DNA of 64,000 nt from Trinickia violacea (GTDB taxonomy: Bacteria > Pseudomonadota > Gammaproteobacteria > Burkholderiales > Burkholderiaceae), in contig NZ_CP040077.1 in NCBI RefSeq assembly GCF_005280735.1, positions 1,550,001 through 1,614,000 on the forward strand, given 5' to 3'. The translations under genes and the position numbers were made by a program. The notes below the pieces were generated by a model, which was not told the DNA's origin, did not search any database, and saw only the letters and a program-made list of their open reading frames with translations. Of this stretch, positions 26,482-35,291 are shown piece by piece. The first letter of the stretch is position 1. Each line of letters starts with the position of its first letter.

Positions 26482-27870
26482 ATGACCGAACGCTCCCGAC
26501 TCATTCCGCTCATCGTTGCCTGCCCGCTCTTTCTGCAAAATCTCGATACATCGATCATGGCGACGGCGCTGCCGTCCATCGCCCGCTCGCTCGATGTCGA
26601 AGCGCTGCATCTCAATCTCGCCATCACGTCTTATCTGCTGAGCCTCGCGGTGTTCCTGCCCGCGAGCGGCTGGCTGGCCGACCGCTTCGGGCCGCGCCGC
26701 GTGTTCTGCGGCGCCATCGTGTGCTTCTCGCTCGGCTCGGCGCTCTGCGGACTCGCGCAGTCGCTGCCGCAACTCGTGCTGTTCCGCGTGCTGCAGGGGA
26801 TGGGCGGCGCGATGATGGTGCCAGTAGGGCGCTTGATCCTGCTCAGAAGCGTGCCGAGTGCGCGCATGGTTGCCGCGATGGTCTGGTTCACCGTGCCGGG
26901 CGCGTTCGGGCGGCTGGCAGGACCGCTGTTCGGCGGGCTCATCGTCACGATCGCATCGTGGCGCTGGATCTTTTTGTTGAATATCCCGTTCGGCGTGCTC
27001 GGCGTGACGCTCGCGTTGATCTTCATCGACGGCGAATACGAGCCGCTCGTCGAACGCTTCGATGTCGTCGGCTTCGTGCTGCTGTCGACGGGGCTGGTCG
27101 GGATGGTCGGCGGGCTCGACACGGTCGGGCGCGGGCTCGTGCCGCATGCGGTGACGCTCGCGTTCATCGGTGCCGGCGCGCTGTCGTTGCTCGCTTACGT
27201 GCTCTACGGACGTGCCCGCGAACGCACGATCATCGATCTGGGCATCCTGCGCTACAAGGCGTACCGGACGGCCGTGGTCGGCGGCATGCCGCTGCGCATC
27301 GCGATCGGCGCGTCACCGTTTTTGTTGCCGTTGATGCTGCAGCTCGGGTTCGGGCTGTCGCCGCTGCAATCGGGGTCGCTCTCGGTTGCGACGGCCATCG
27401 GCTCGCTCAGCGTGCGCACCGTGATGACCACCGCGATTCGCCGCATCGGCTTTCGCACGCTGTTGATCGGCGCGACGTTCACGACGAGTGTCTTCTATGC
27501 GTGCTACGGCCTGTTTCGGCCGACGACCCCGCATTTTCTGATCTTCGTCGTCCTGCTGTTCGGCGGCCTCTTCAATTCGCTCGCGATGGTGACGCTCAAC
27601 ACGCTCGGCTATTCCGACATGCCGAAGCCGAAGATGAGCCGCGCCACGGCGCTCTCGAGCATGATGCAGCAGTTGTCGGTGAGCTTGGGCGTCGCGTTCG
27701 GTGCGTCGCTCGTCGCGCTGACCGCGCATCTGCACGGCGGCAGCACGGCGCATCTCGCCGCGCGCGACTTCTCGCCGGCGTTCGTCGTGGTCGGTGCGAT
27801 GACGCTGTGGTCGCTCATGTTCTTCGTGCGGCTTTCGCATGGGGAGGGCGCGGAGCTTCGGCGGATTTAA
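26482..27870 (+). CDS. DHA2-family MFS drug efflux transporter
   Basis: A 462-residue permease with fourteen predicted hydrophobic segments, typical of the EmrB/QacA (DHA2) group. Motif-A is GWLADRFGPRRVF; the motif-C-type stretch VWFTVPGAFGRLAGPLFGG lies in segment 5; NTLGYSDMPKPKMSRATALS is a conserved cytoplasmic loop of this subgroup. It is a proton-coupled exporter of hydrophobic compounds, substrate unknown. It has no membrane-fusion partner next to it. GGGAG precedes the ATG. Confidence 0.93.
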   Translation: MTERSRLIPLIVACPLFLQNLDTSIMATALPSIARSLDVEALHLNLAITSYLLSLAVFLPASGWLADRFGPRRVFCGAIVCFSLGSALCGLAQSLPQLVLFRVLQGMGGAMMVPVGRLILLRSVPSARMVAAMVWFTVPGAFGRLAGPLFGGLIVTIASWRWIFLLNIPFGVLGVTLALIFIDGEYEPLVERFDVVGFVLLSTGLVGMVGGLDTVGRGLVPHAVTLAFIGAGALSLLAYVLYGRARERTIIDLGILRYKAYRTAVVGGMPLRIAIGASPFLLPLMLQLGFGLSPLQSGSLSVATAIGSLSVRTVMTTAIRRIGFRTLLIGATFTTSVFYACYGLFRPTTPHFLIFVVLLFGGLFNSLAMVTLNTLGYSDMPKPKMSRATALSSMMQQLSVSLGVAFGASLVALTAHLHGGSTAHLAARDFSPAFVVVGAMTLWSLMFFVRLSHGEGAELRRI

Positions 27871-27885
27871 GGCGCTCGAACGCTA

Positions 27886-27937
27886 GGGCCCGTGATGGGC
27901 GCGAACAGGAACAGAGCGCTCGATGCGTCACGGGCCC
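27886..27937. terminator. Inverted repeat between convergent genes
   Basis: GGGCCCGTGA (27886-27895) and TCACGGGCCC (27928-27937) are perfect complements with a 32-base loop, located between the converging ends of the MFS and DUF1579-like genes; the right arm covers the last codons of the latter. No strong U-run follows, so it may be a weak bidirectional terminator. Confidence 0.4.
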
Positions 27938-28476
27938 GTGCGCGTCGCGAGGAATTCCCCTTCGAGACGCCACGCCGTCGCACCCGGGGCGAGCGCGTCG
28001 CCGATCCAGTGAAACGAGTCCGGCGTGATCTCGGTGAAGCGCCAGCGCGTCGCGGTGCCGTCTGCACGCGTGCCCAATTGCACGATGTCGTTGCTTTCGC
28101 GGCGCCCGATCTGCTCTTCGCGATGGCCGTTCACAGGATTGGTCCAAGTGATGCGCCAGGCGCGCAGCGCAGGGTCCCAGACGCGCTGCGTCGTGCCGTA
28201 CATGTTCCAGGCCGGATCGGGCGGAGCGGTGCGCGCGCCGCGCGCGGGCATGATCCAGACGTCCTGGATCGCGCGGCCCTCCAGCACCCAGCCGAAATGC
28301 GCTTCGCCCGTCAGCCGCGCGGCGGGGACTTCGCCGCGATAGTGCAGGACGTCGAGCTTCCAGCTGCCGACCAGCCAGCCGTAGAGATCGTCGGCGGCGT
28401 CGATTTCGGCGCTGCGCTCGGGTGTGCCGAGTGCCGAAAGGAAGGCGCGCGGCAAGCCGTTGTCGTCGAGATTCAT
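27928..28476 (-). CDS. DUF1579-like hypothetical protein
   Basis: A 182-residue soluble protein. DDLYGWLVGSWKLDVLHYRG followed by AHFGWVLEGRAIQDVW is the pattern of lipocalin/DUF1579-like barrels, where a GxW strand opens the barrel. Catalytic residues are not known for the group. The start at 28476 (MNLDDNG) is chosen because GAGAACTGGT lies upstream and the longer open frame to 28833 runs antisense to the AraC gene. It is divergent from an AraC-type regulator, which may control it. Confidence 0.75.
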   Translation of the reverse strand: MNLDDNGLPRAFLSALGTPERSAEIDAADDLYGWLVGSWKLDVLHYRGEVPAARLTGEAHFGWVLEGRAIQDVWIMPARGARTAPPDPAWNMYGTTQRVWDPALRAWRITWTNPVNGHREEQIGRRESNDIVQLGTRADGTATRWRFTEITPDSFHWIGDALAPGATAWRLEGEFLATRTGP

Positions 28477-28570
28477 CACCAGTTCTCCATGATGGGTGAA
28501 TAGCACAGGCAGCCGGTAAGGCGGCCGGCGATGTGATAAAACCATCGTAGGCACGGATGGGAGGCAAATC

Positions 28571-29464
28571 TTGGGGAAAATTGCGGCCGATCTGGAACGG
28601 GCGCTCGCGCGCCGCGAAGCGGAGGGCGTCAAGGGCGCCGTGACGCCGCGCGTGCTGGCGAGCGGCGCGGGCTGGTCCGTCGACGACGTGCTGTGCACGA
28701 GCGGCCCGCACGACAAGCCGTTCGAGGAGCGCCACGGGCAGGTTTGCGTCGCGATGGTGACGGCGGGCGCGTTCGAATACCGCTCGCCCGCCGGGGCAGG
28801 GCTGATGACGCCCGGCGCGGTCATGCTCGGCAATGCGGGGACATGCTTCGAATGCGGTCACCGGCACCATGCGGGCGACCGCTGCGTGGCCTTTCGCTAC
28901 ACGCCGGGCTACTTCGAACAGATTGCGGCGGACGCGGGTATTCGCAGCCGGGAGGCCAGCTTCGCCGCCGTGCGCATTCCGCCGCTGCGCCCACTCGCGC
29001 CGCTGATCGCGGCCGCGTGCGCGGGCGTCATGTCGGCGAGCTCCGTTGCCTGGGACGAGCTGGCGCTGGCCGTGGCCGGACAAGCCTTGCGGCTCTCGGC
29101 CGGCATGCCGGCAACCGATGCGCGCGGCGTGCCCGAGACGGCGCTCGCGCGTATCGCGCCGATACTGCGTCTGATCGACAGCGCGCCCGATGACGCTTTG
29201 AATGTGGAACGGCTGGCGCAACACGCGGGTTTGAGCCCGTACCACTTCCTACGGACGTTCGAGCGCGTGACGGGTGTCACGCCGCATCAATACCTGCTGC
29301 GTGCGCGCTTGCGCGCGGCGGCGCAACGGCTGGCGCAGGAGCACACAAAGATCGTCGATATCGCGCTCGATTGCGGCTTCAACGATGTATCGAATTTCAA
29401 TCACGCATTTCGCGCGGAGTTTGGCGCGAGTCCGCGCGCGTATCGCGTGCGGATGCGGGGCTAG
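28571..29464 (+). CDS. AraC family transcriptional regulator
   Basis: A 297-residue regulator with an N-terminal cupin-like sensor (about residues 20-130, including VAMVTAGAFEYRSPAGAGLM and a Cys/His-rich CFECGHRHHAGDRC) and a C-terminal double helix-turn-helix (LNVERLAQHAGLSPYHFLRT; IALDCGFNDVSNFNHAFRAE). The start appears to be TTG at 28571, preceded by GGGAGG. The CxxCxHxHxxxxxC cluster is unusual and could bind a metal. The regulated gene may be the divergent DUF1579-like gene. Confidence 0.9.
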   Translation: MGKIAADLERALARREAEGVKGAVTPRVLASGAGWSVDDVLCTSGPHDKPFEERHGQVCVAMVTAGAFEYRSPAGAGLMTPGAVMLGNAGTCFECGHRHHAGDRCVAFRYTPGYFEQIAADAGIRSREASFAAVRIPPLRPLAPLIAAACAGVMSASSVAWDELALAVAGQALRLSAGMPATDARGVPETALARIAPILRLIDSAPDDALNVERLAQHAGLSPYHFLRTFERVTGVTPHQYLLRARLRAAAQRLAQEHTKIVDIALDCGFNDVSNFNHAFRAEFGASPRAYRVRMRG

Positions 29465-29477
29465 GCTCGGCACCGCG

Positions 29478-31388
29478 ATGTGCATCCCCGTGCTGTCTCG
29501 TGCGCTCGCCGTCCGTCTACTGATCTGCGCGGCATGTGCGGCTGCGCTCTCGTGTTGCCCGGCGGCGCTGGCTCAGTCCGCCTCGGCTCCAGGCAACCCC
29601 GCGCCGTTCACGATCGAATCCGATGTGCATGTGTTCGTCGTGCAGCACGACGGCACCCTCGAAGAGCATGACGACTCGACGCTGCGCGCCAACACGACAG
29701 CCGGCGTCGACGCCATCGCCGAGCGTTACGTCTGGTTCAACAAGGACACCGAGAAAGTCGATTTGCTGACCGCCGAATCGATCGATCCGGACGGCCGCGC
29801 GCACCCGGTCGGCCCGGAGGCGATACGCGACGTGCAGGAGCCGCGCTCGGCAGGCGCGCCGATCTTCGAGGACGGCGTGCTGCGTACGGTGATCTTTCCC
29901 GGCGTCGAGCCCGGTTGGCGCGTGCATCTCGTATTCGCGAAGAAGCGCCTGAAGCCGGTGCAGGCGGGCATGTTCGAGTATTTCGACGAGCCGACGCGCG
30001 ATCCCGTGGAGCACCAGGCGCTCATCTTCGACCTGCCCGCCGACATGCCGCTCTATGCCGATGCGCGCGGCTACGCCGCGCTCGGGCCGGTGACGGCGAA
30101 CGGGCGCACGCGCTACGCGTTCGAGTACAGCCACGGGCCCTATGCGTCGATCGAAAACGGCGCGGTGGGGTACACGGACTACGGCGACCGGCTGATGGTC
30201 TCGACGGTGCCCGATTTTGCCGCGTTTGCCGCGCGCTACGGCCAAGCGTCGGTGGACCCGAGCGCGAGCGATCCGGCCGTCGTGCGCTTTGCGCAGGCGC
30301 TCACGGCGAAGGCCCCGGACGCGCGCACGAAGGCGCGCGTGCTCTACGACTGGATGCGCGCGAATGTGCGCTACGTCGCGCTCTTTCTGGGCGAAACGGC
30401 CGCGATGCCGCACCGCGTGACCGACATCCTGCGCAACCGCTATGGCGACTGCAAGGACCACGTCGCGCTTTACGGCGCGCTGCTCGCCGCGGTGGGGATA
30501 CGGAGCGAGCCGGCGCTGATCGGGCTGGGGCCCGTCTATTCGCTGCCGTCGGTGCCCGGCTACGGGGCAACGGCAATCAATCACGTGATCGTATGGATTC
30601 CTGAGTTAAAGGTCTTTGCGGATACGACCGCGGGCGGCACCGAGTTCGGCTATCTGCCGCCGATCCTGATGGACCGTCCGGCGCTCTTCGTCGACGAGGG
30701 CGTCCTTGCGCGCACGCCGGCCACGGAGCCGCGCGAGCGCACCGCGCGCCTGCAGATCGGCATCGACGACAGCGGCGACGCGCGCTACGCGTACCGCGTC
30801 GAAGACTCGGGCTGGACCGCCGAACTCGAGCGCAACATGTTCCGCCGCGCGACCGGGCAGCGCGTGCAGCAGATCGCCTTCGACCGTTTGAAGCAGACCG
30901 GCCTGCAAGGCACCGCGCGTCTCGATACGGACGATGTCGCGGCGACGGGTGGCCCGTTCTCGGTCTCGATGACGGGCACGCTCGAACACGTCGTGTGGCC
31001 GACGGGCATGACGGCGGTGCCCGCGTTATCGAGCTTGTCGGGGGGCATCGCGACACAGGTCCAGAGCTGGCTCGCCGAACCGGTGCGCACGCAACCGTAT
31101 GTCTGCATCGGCGGCGAGTTCGACGAGACGGGGCACATGGTGTTGCCCGCGAACGTGCAGATGGTGGGCTTGCCCAACGACCTCGCGGTGCACGACGCGT
31201 TCTACGATTACGACTCGCACTACGTGTTCGATCCGTCGACAAGAGCCGTGCAGATCACGCGCCGGTTGCGCGCACGATTCGGAAAGCAGGTGTGCTCGCC
31301 GCAGGAGTATGAAGCGATGCGCGGGACGCTGGTGAAGATCGAGCGGGATGCGTTGGCGCAGGTGGTTGTTCGGGGCGATTCGAAGTGA
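29478..31388 (+). CDS. DUF3857/transglutaminase-like exported protein
   Basis: A 636-residue protein with a signal peptide (hydrophobic LLICAACAAALSCCPAALA, cleavage near residue 33), an N-terminal DUF3857 domain (FVVQHDGTLEEHDDSTLRAN onward) and a transglutaminase-like core. The catalytic triad is present: Cys325 in YGDCKDH, His369 in INHVIVWI, Asp382 in VFADTTAG. Such proteins are periplasmic and probably cleave or modify peptide/cell-wall amides; the substrate is unknown. It starts 13 bases after the AraC gene. Bases 30402-30706 of this gene are duplicated almost exactly at 38374-38678. Confidence 0.88.
   Translation: MCIPVLSRALAVRLLICAACAAALSCCPAALAQSASAPGNPAPFTIESDVHVFVVQHDGTLEEHDDSTLRANTTAGVDAIAERYVWFNKDTEKVDLLTAESIDPDGRAHPVGPEAIRDVQEPRSAGAPIFEDGVLRTVIFPGVEPGWRVHLVFAKKRLKPVQAGMFEYFDEPTRDPVEHQALIFDLPADMPLYADARGYAALGPVTANGRTRYAFEYSHGPYASIENGAVGYTDYGDRLMVSTVPDFAAFAARYGQASVDPSASDPAVVRFAQALTAKAPDARTKARVLYDWMRANVRYVALFLGETAAMPHRVTDILRNRYGDCKDHVALYGALLAAVGIRSEPALIGLGPVYSLPSVPGYGATAINHVIVWIPELKVFADTTAGGTEFGYLPPILMDRPALFVDEGVLARTPATEPRERTARLQIGIDDSGDARYAYRVEDSGWTAELERNMFRRATGQRVQQIAFDRLKQTGLQGTARLDTDDVAATGGPFSVSMTGTLEHVVWPTGMTAVPALSSLSGGIATQVQSWLAEPVRTQPYVCIGGEFDETGHMVLPANVQMVGLPNDLAVHDAFYDYDSHYVFDPSTRAVQITRRLRARFGKQVCSPQEYEAMRGTLVKIERDALAQVVVRGDSK
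30402..30706 (+). repeat. 305-bp direct repeat, left copy (inside transglutaminase-like gene)
   Basis: This internal stretch (residues 309-410, covering the whole Cys-His-Asp catalytic region) recurs in the same orientation at 38374-38678 with an exact offset of 7972 bases, no gaps and four mismatches (30459, 30509, 30677, 30687). The two copies bracket the peptide gene cluster. Confidence 0.95.
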
Positions 31389-31442
31389 GGTCCGGTTTAC
31401 GGCGGCTAACCTCTATACAGGTCGTTCTTCCGCACATTCAGA

Positions 31443-32696
31443 TCACGGAGCGGGTGTGTAGACAAAGCTGCCATGAGGCCCGGCGCCTCCGAGATGAAAG
31501 AGATAGCGGCTGACGAGTCGCGCGGCAACAGCAGCGGCGTCGTGTGCCCCATGATCGGCGTCGCCTATTTCCACGAATTCCATGCCGACGATATCGAAAG
31601 TGCTTAGTAACTGCTCAAAGCAGGCCAGCAACCGGTAGAAGCTGAGACCGCCCAACACGGGCGTGGTGGTTTGAGGGAAGTCTGCGTGGCTAAGCGCGTC
31701 AACGTCAAAACTTATAAACCAAGGCAGAGAGCGGTCCATCTGCGCAAGCAGTCGTCCATAACCTTGTGTTTCCGCCTCAAAAGCAGAGAGCGATTGAATC
31801 TTGGTGTCCGCTTCACAGCGAAGATTGAGCGTCGGCTGATGGAAGAAGTCGCGGACGCCGACCTGCCAGATCGATGCGACGTGCTTCATCCGGCGTATCC
31901 AGTGCATGACATTGGCATGATTCAACTCTGCATCGCACGGTGCGCCCATAGCGTATAGGTCGGGATGAGCATCAAATTGCAGCACACCCAAGTGCGGGTA
32001 GCGGTCCGCCAATGCGTCGATGCTGTAGAAGGCTTGGGCGTGGTCACCGCCTAGCACGATCGGTCTTCCACCGGACTCGACGATACGGCGGCAAACATAG
32101 CGCAGACGCTCGCCTACGTCTTGCGCGCTGTCCATGCTCGGACGAAATGACACGTCACCTAGATCGAAAAGACGCAGGTTCTTCGTATGCAGTATGGCCC
32201 CGAAGTCTAGATCGATCACCACGCCCTGGCCGTCTCCGCCCAGTGGATGCCTCAAGCTCTGCGCCAACTGTGACCGTACCCGTTGTCCGCCTGCCGCGAC
32301 TGAGACGCTACTATTGGCAGTGGTTTGGATTGGGGCGTGCAGCAATACGGCGTCGCCGGCACACAGCGTTTCTATGTCGAACACGCTTAAGGGTTGGCCT
32401 GCAGGTTGCGCCGTTGGCACGCAAAGTCCACCTATGAGTGCGGGACTGGCATCTTCCGGCAGAACGAAATGGTATTTCACAAGCGCTTCAAAGATCACGG
32501 TCCCTACGGCTTTCACGAGGGTCTCCCGCGCGAAGCTGGGTTCTATGCTCAAGCGTTCCAGCCGCGCGCCAATTTCCCGCGCGAATCGCAGGCGCTTGGT
32601 CCCGAACGGAGCGCTAATCTCGACCCGGCTGGCGTCGATCGGCATGGAGCGCAGTGCCGGATGCACGCGATATCGACTTCCCGTCTCTACGCTCAT
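31443..32696 (-). CDS. Arginase-fold enzyme, candidate peptide arginase
   Basis: A 417-residue ureohydrolase-family protein. All six Mn2+ ligands are present: GGDHA (His219), DAHPD (Asp242, His244, Asp246) and SFDVDAL (Asp331, Asp333), so it should be active. About 165 residues precede the arginase core; residues 20-80 form a small mixed domain that could recognise a leader peptide. ATG 32696 overlaps the stop of the preceding oxygenase gene (ATGA). It is the last gene of an operon that starts with a small Arg-rich peptide, so I infer that it converts peptidyl Arg to ornithine and urea, as known for OspR-type peptide arginases. Free arginase or agmatinase is the alternative. Confidence 0.8.
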   Translation of the reverse strand: MSVETGSRYRVHPALRSMPIDASRVEISAPFGTKRLRFAREIGARLERLSIEPSFARETLVKAVGTVIFEALVKYHFVLPEDASPALIGGLCVPTAQPAGQPLSVFDIETLCAGDAVLLHAPIQTTANSSVSVAAGGQRVRSQLAQSLRHPLGGDGQGVVIDLDFGAILHTKNLRLFDLGDVSFRPSMDSAQDVGERLRYVCRRIVESGGRPIVLGGDHAQAFYSIDALADRYPHLGVLQFDAHPDLYAMGAPCDAELNHANVMHWIRRMKHVASIWQVGVRDFFHQPTLNLRCEADTKIQSLSAFEAETQGYGRLLAQMDRSLPWFISFDVDALSHADFPQTTTPVLGGLSFYRLLACFEQLLSTFDIVGMEFVEIGDADHGAHDAAAVAARLVSRYLFHLGGAGPHGSFVYTPAP

Positions 32697-33418
32697 GCCA
32701 TCTCCCTTTCGAGCCACGGCAGCAGTGCAAGGTGTCCCTGCTCGCGGGCACGTGCGGCTACGGAGCCGACGATGTCAGGCGACGCGAAATTGCGTGTCAA
32801 TCCAATCGTAGGTCCTTCGTTGACGACTTCGTGCCACCAAGTGGCAGGAATAAAAAGCAGGTCGCCTTTAGCGACCTCGAGGTAACGCCACGCGCCGCGA
32901 TTGCGGCGGGTTGCGAGCACATGCCGCGCGCTTTTCCGTTGCGCATCGTAATCGTCATCGCAGGGTGTAGGTGGATGCAGCGCGAGACGCTTTTTACCCT
33001 CGATTACTGTCAGCCAGGCGTGGGTGTTCAGCACATCATGGTGCAGGGCGGTGCCTGAGCCCTCAGCACCGATGAAGACCCAAAGGAGCGGCTTGAAAAT
33101 CCGCTCAGGAATGCCCTGCAGTCGATCCTGAGAAATGGTAATCGGCTCTGGGAAGTCGCGTAGCATGTCAGGACGCTGCTCAAAAAAGCGCCATCCTGCG
33201 GCGTATAAGCGGGACATCCGCCAGTTGCCCCCTTTTTGCAAGGCCTGCACATAGTGGCTTACCCTCACCTCAAGCGATGGGTTGCCGGCGGCGTCGCTCA
33301 ACTCCAAATGTTCGTTCCGCATGGCAGCGAAGAAGTCCCAGCTCCAGCGCCGCTGGGCGGACCAACTCAGTGAGGCGCCTCCAAGCAGCACGGGCTCCGT
33401 TAGCGACAAAGAATTCAA
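32693..33418 (-). CDS. JmjC/cupin_8-type Fe(II)/2-oxoglutarate oxygenase (FIH-like)
   Basis: A 241-residue cupin of the FIH/JMJD5 type. Iron ligands are His126 and Asp128 (ALHHDVLNTH) and distal His196 (PATWWHEVVN); the 2-oxoglutarate Lys is in EGKKRLALHPP. Family members hydroxylate protein or peptide side chains. It overlaps the exporter gene upstream and the arginase gene downstream by 4 bases each, so the three are tightly coupled. I infer that it hydroxylates the operon's precursor peptide. Its lower GC content than flanking genes agrees with the rest of the cluster. Confidence 0.85.
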   Translation of the reverse strand: MNSLSLTEPVLLGGASLSWSAQRRWSWDFFAAMRNEHLELSDAAGNPSLEVRVSHYVQALQKGGNWRMSRLYAAGWRFFEQRPDMLRDFPEPITISQDRLQGIPERIFKPLLWVFIGAEGSGTALHHDVLNTHAWLTVIEGKKRLALHPPTPCDDDYDAQRKSARHVLATRRNRGAWRYLEVAKGDLLFIPATWWHEVVNEGPTIGLTRNFASPDIVGSVAARAREQGHLALLPWLEREMA

Positions 33419-35283
33419 GCTTCGGCTCCATGAGAGAGGGACCGGTCGACCGACGCCGCCTGAGCGGGCTCTTCGGGATCACTCTGAAGAAGATGTCGAT
33501 ACAGACTGCTGCGTTTCATCAACTCGCATGGGGTTCCGGTATCGACGATTTGCCCGTGATCCATGATCAAGACCAAGTCAAAGCGATTGAGCGTCGCTAC
33601 ACGATGGGAAACGACGATGACAGTCCGTCTTGGCATCTCGTTGACCAAATGTTCAAGAATGCGTGCCTCGGAGATGGCGTCCACCGACGACGTTGCCTCG
33701 TCGAAGATCAGAAGCGGAGTGTTCTTAAGCAGTGCTCGAGCAATGCTCAGCCGCTGCCGCTCGCCCGTGGACAAGGCGGCTCCGCGCTCACCAACCAAGG
33801 TGTCGGACCCGTTCGCTAATCCGTCCACTAATGCTCGGGCTTGCGCTAGCGTCAGCGCCCGCGTTATGGCGTCGGAACTGGCGCTTTGGGGGCCGTAGGC
33901 CACGTTTTCGAGCACGCTTCGATTGAACATCAACGCCGACTGTTGTGCTTCGCTGGCCGCGCTGTGCAGATCGGTCGACGAGAGCGAGGATATCGGCACG
34001 CCGTGCAGTTCGACGTCACCCGAATCGGGTGTTACGTCACCACGCAGGACGGCTAGCAGCGTGGACTTTCCGGAGCCTGACGGGCCGACGATCCCTACTT
34101 TCATGCCCGGCTCGATGCAAAGGCTGACGTTGCGCAGCACCGGTGTTGTTCCGTAGCTGGTGCAGACTTGGGACATCATGACACGGCCCGGCATCGACAG
34201 GCGTGGCGCGAACGCGTTCGGCGCGATATCGACGGGGATGGCCGAAAGCTCCCGTAGGCTCGAGCGCAACACACCGAGAGCGTCGAATAAGTCCACGAAG
34301 TGGAATGCCACCGACTCGAAGTGCCATGAAAGCGAGATGATCAAGGAGCACACCGTGATCAACTGTGGCAGGCTCAACTGCCCCTGGGAATACTGATGCG
34401 CTGTGTAGCCGGCAACCAAAACACCGAACAACCATTTGTATGCGGTCTCGATCAGCAGCACGAAAACCCAATAGCTGCGCACCCGGCGACAGGCATAGAG
34501 GTCTTTTCGCAGCTCTCCGCCAAAGCGCTCTCGCTCGGAAAGCTGGGCGAGAAAACTCCTGATGAGGGGCACGTTCGTCACGATCTCCGCCAGCTCGGCG
34601 ATTACCTTGGCATGTGCATCGCTTGCGTCCTCGACGATGTTCATGCCGGTGTACGCCATGTAGCTGGAGAACAAGAGCGCCGTCAGCATCCAGATCCCTG
34701 CAGTCAACGCCAACGGCGTGGACACACCGAGTAGTACCAGGGTCGCCAGCAGCGTGACCGAAGCAAGCTTGACAATCATTTCCGTCACCGACCCAACGAC
34801 GCTTTGCAGGCTATTCGAAGCCAACTCAACGCGCTCGACCAGGTTCCCGACTGCGCTTTCGGCCAAGGCTGCGGGCCGGGCATGCATCAGGCGCGTCGTC
34901 AAATGGTCGGTGACGCCGATGCGCAAGTTCTGACTCGAGTAAAGCAAAGCCAGGCTGTTTAGCGCCTGCAGAAGCGGCGCGACCATCCAAAATGCTATTA
35001 GCGTGACTAACATCAGCGTGACTTGCTGTGCGTGGCCGAGGAGTGCTTGTTCGGTCAGGCCGCCAAGCACATACGACTGACCGAGGTGACACATGGCGCC
35101 AAGCATAGTGGCCGCAACCATCACAAGCGTGCTTGTCGGCGCGCAGGCGCCGATCGCGGTGCCGATGTAGCGCCATGTGTGAGCGCACGAGACTTCAAGC
35201 TGTATCGGCCGCGGTCGGGCTAGGGAAAGGGACGCTAGCCGTGCCAGAGTGTGCGTCCAAGCGGTTTGGAGAAGATTTCGCAT
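33415..35283 (-). CDS. ABC exporter, fused permease and ATPase
   Basis: A 622-residue half-transporter. Six membrane helices span about residues 40-325, followed by an ATPase domain with Walker A GPSGSGKST, Q-loop region, signature LSTGERQRLS, Walker B LLIFDEATSSVD and switch His in VVSHRV. The signature LSTGE replaces the usual LSGGQ. There is no N-terminal C39 peptidase domain, so leader removal must be done by another protease. It sits between oxygenase genes of the peptide operon and most likely exports the modified peptide. It starts 8 bases after the preceding stop. Confidence 0.92.
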   Translation of the reverse strand: MRNLLQTAWTHTLARLASLSLARPRPIQLEVSCAHTWRYIGTAIGACAPTSTLVMVAATMLGAMCHLGQSYVLGGLTEQALLGHAQQVTLMLVTLIAFWMVAPLLQALNSLALLYSSQNLRIGVTDHLTTRLMHARPAALAESAVGNLVERVELASNSLQSVVGSVTEMIVKLASVTLLATLVLLGVSTPLALTAGIWMLTALLFSSYMAYTGMNIVEDASDAHAKVIAELAEIVTNVPLIRSFLAQLSERERFGGELRKDLYACRRVRSYWVFVLLIETAYKWLFGVLVAGYTAHQYSQGQLSLPQLITVCSLIISLSWHFESVAFHFVDLFDALGVLRSSLRELSAIPVDIAPNAFAPRLSMPGRVMMSQVCTSYGTTPVLRNVSLCIEPGMKVGIVGPSGSGKSTLLAVLRGDVTPDSGDVELHGVPISSLSSTDLHSAASEAQQSALMFNRSVLENVAYGPQSASSDAITRALTLAQARALVDGLANGSDTLVGERGAALSTGERQRLSIARALLKNTPLLIFDEATSSVDAISEARILEHLVNEMPRRTVIVVSHRVATLNRFDLVLIMDHGQIVDTGTPCELMKRSSLYRHLLQSDPEEPAQAASVDRSLSHGAEA

Positions 35284-35291
35284 AGAAGACT

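Noticed and set aside
31443..32696. Arginase-fold gene read as a formiminoglutamase or agmatinase of central metabolism
   Set aside because: The window already has a complete hutF/hutG route, the gene is locked in the peptide operon by ATGA overlap, and it has a large N-terminal extension not found in those enzymes.
33415..35283. ABC exporter as a bacteriocin exporter with its own peptidase
   Set aside because: No N-terminal C39 Cys-protease domain; the protein starts directly with the membrane domain.
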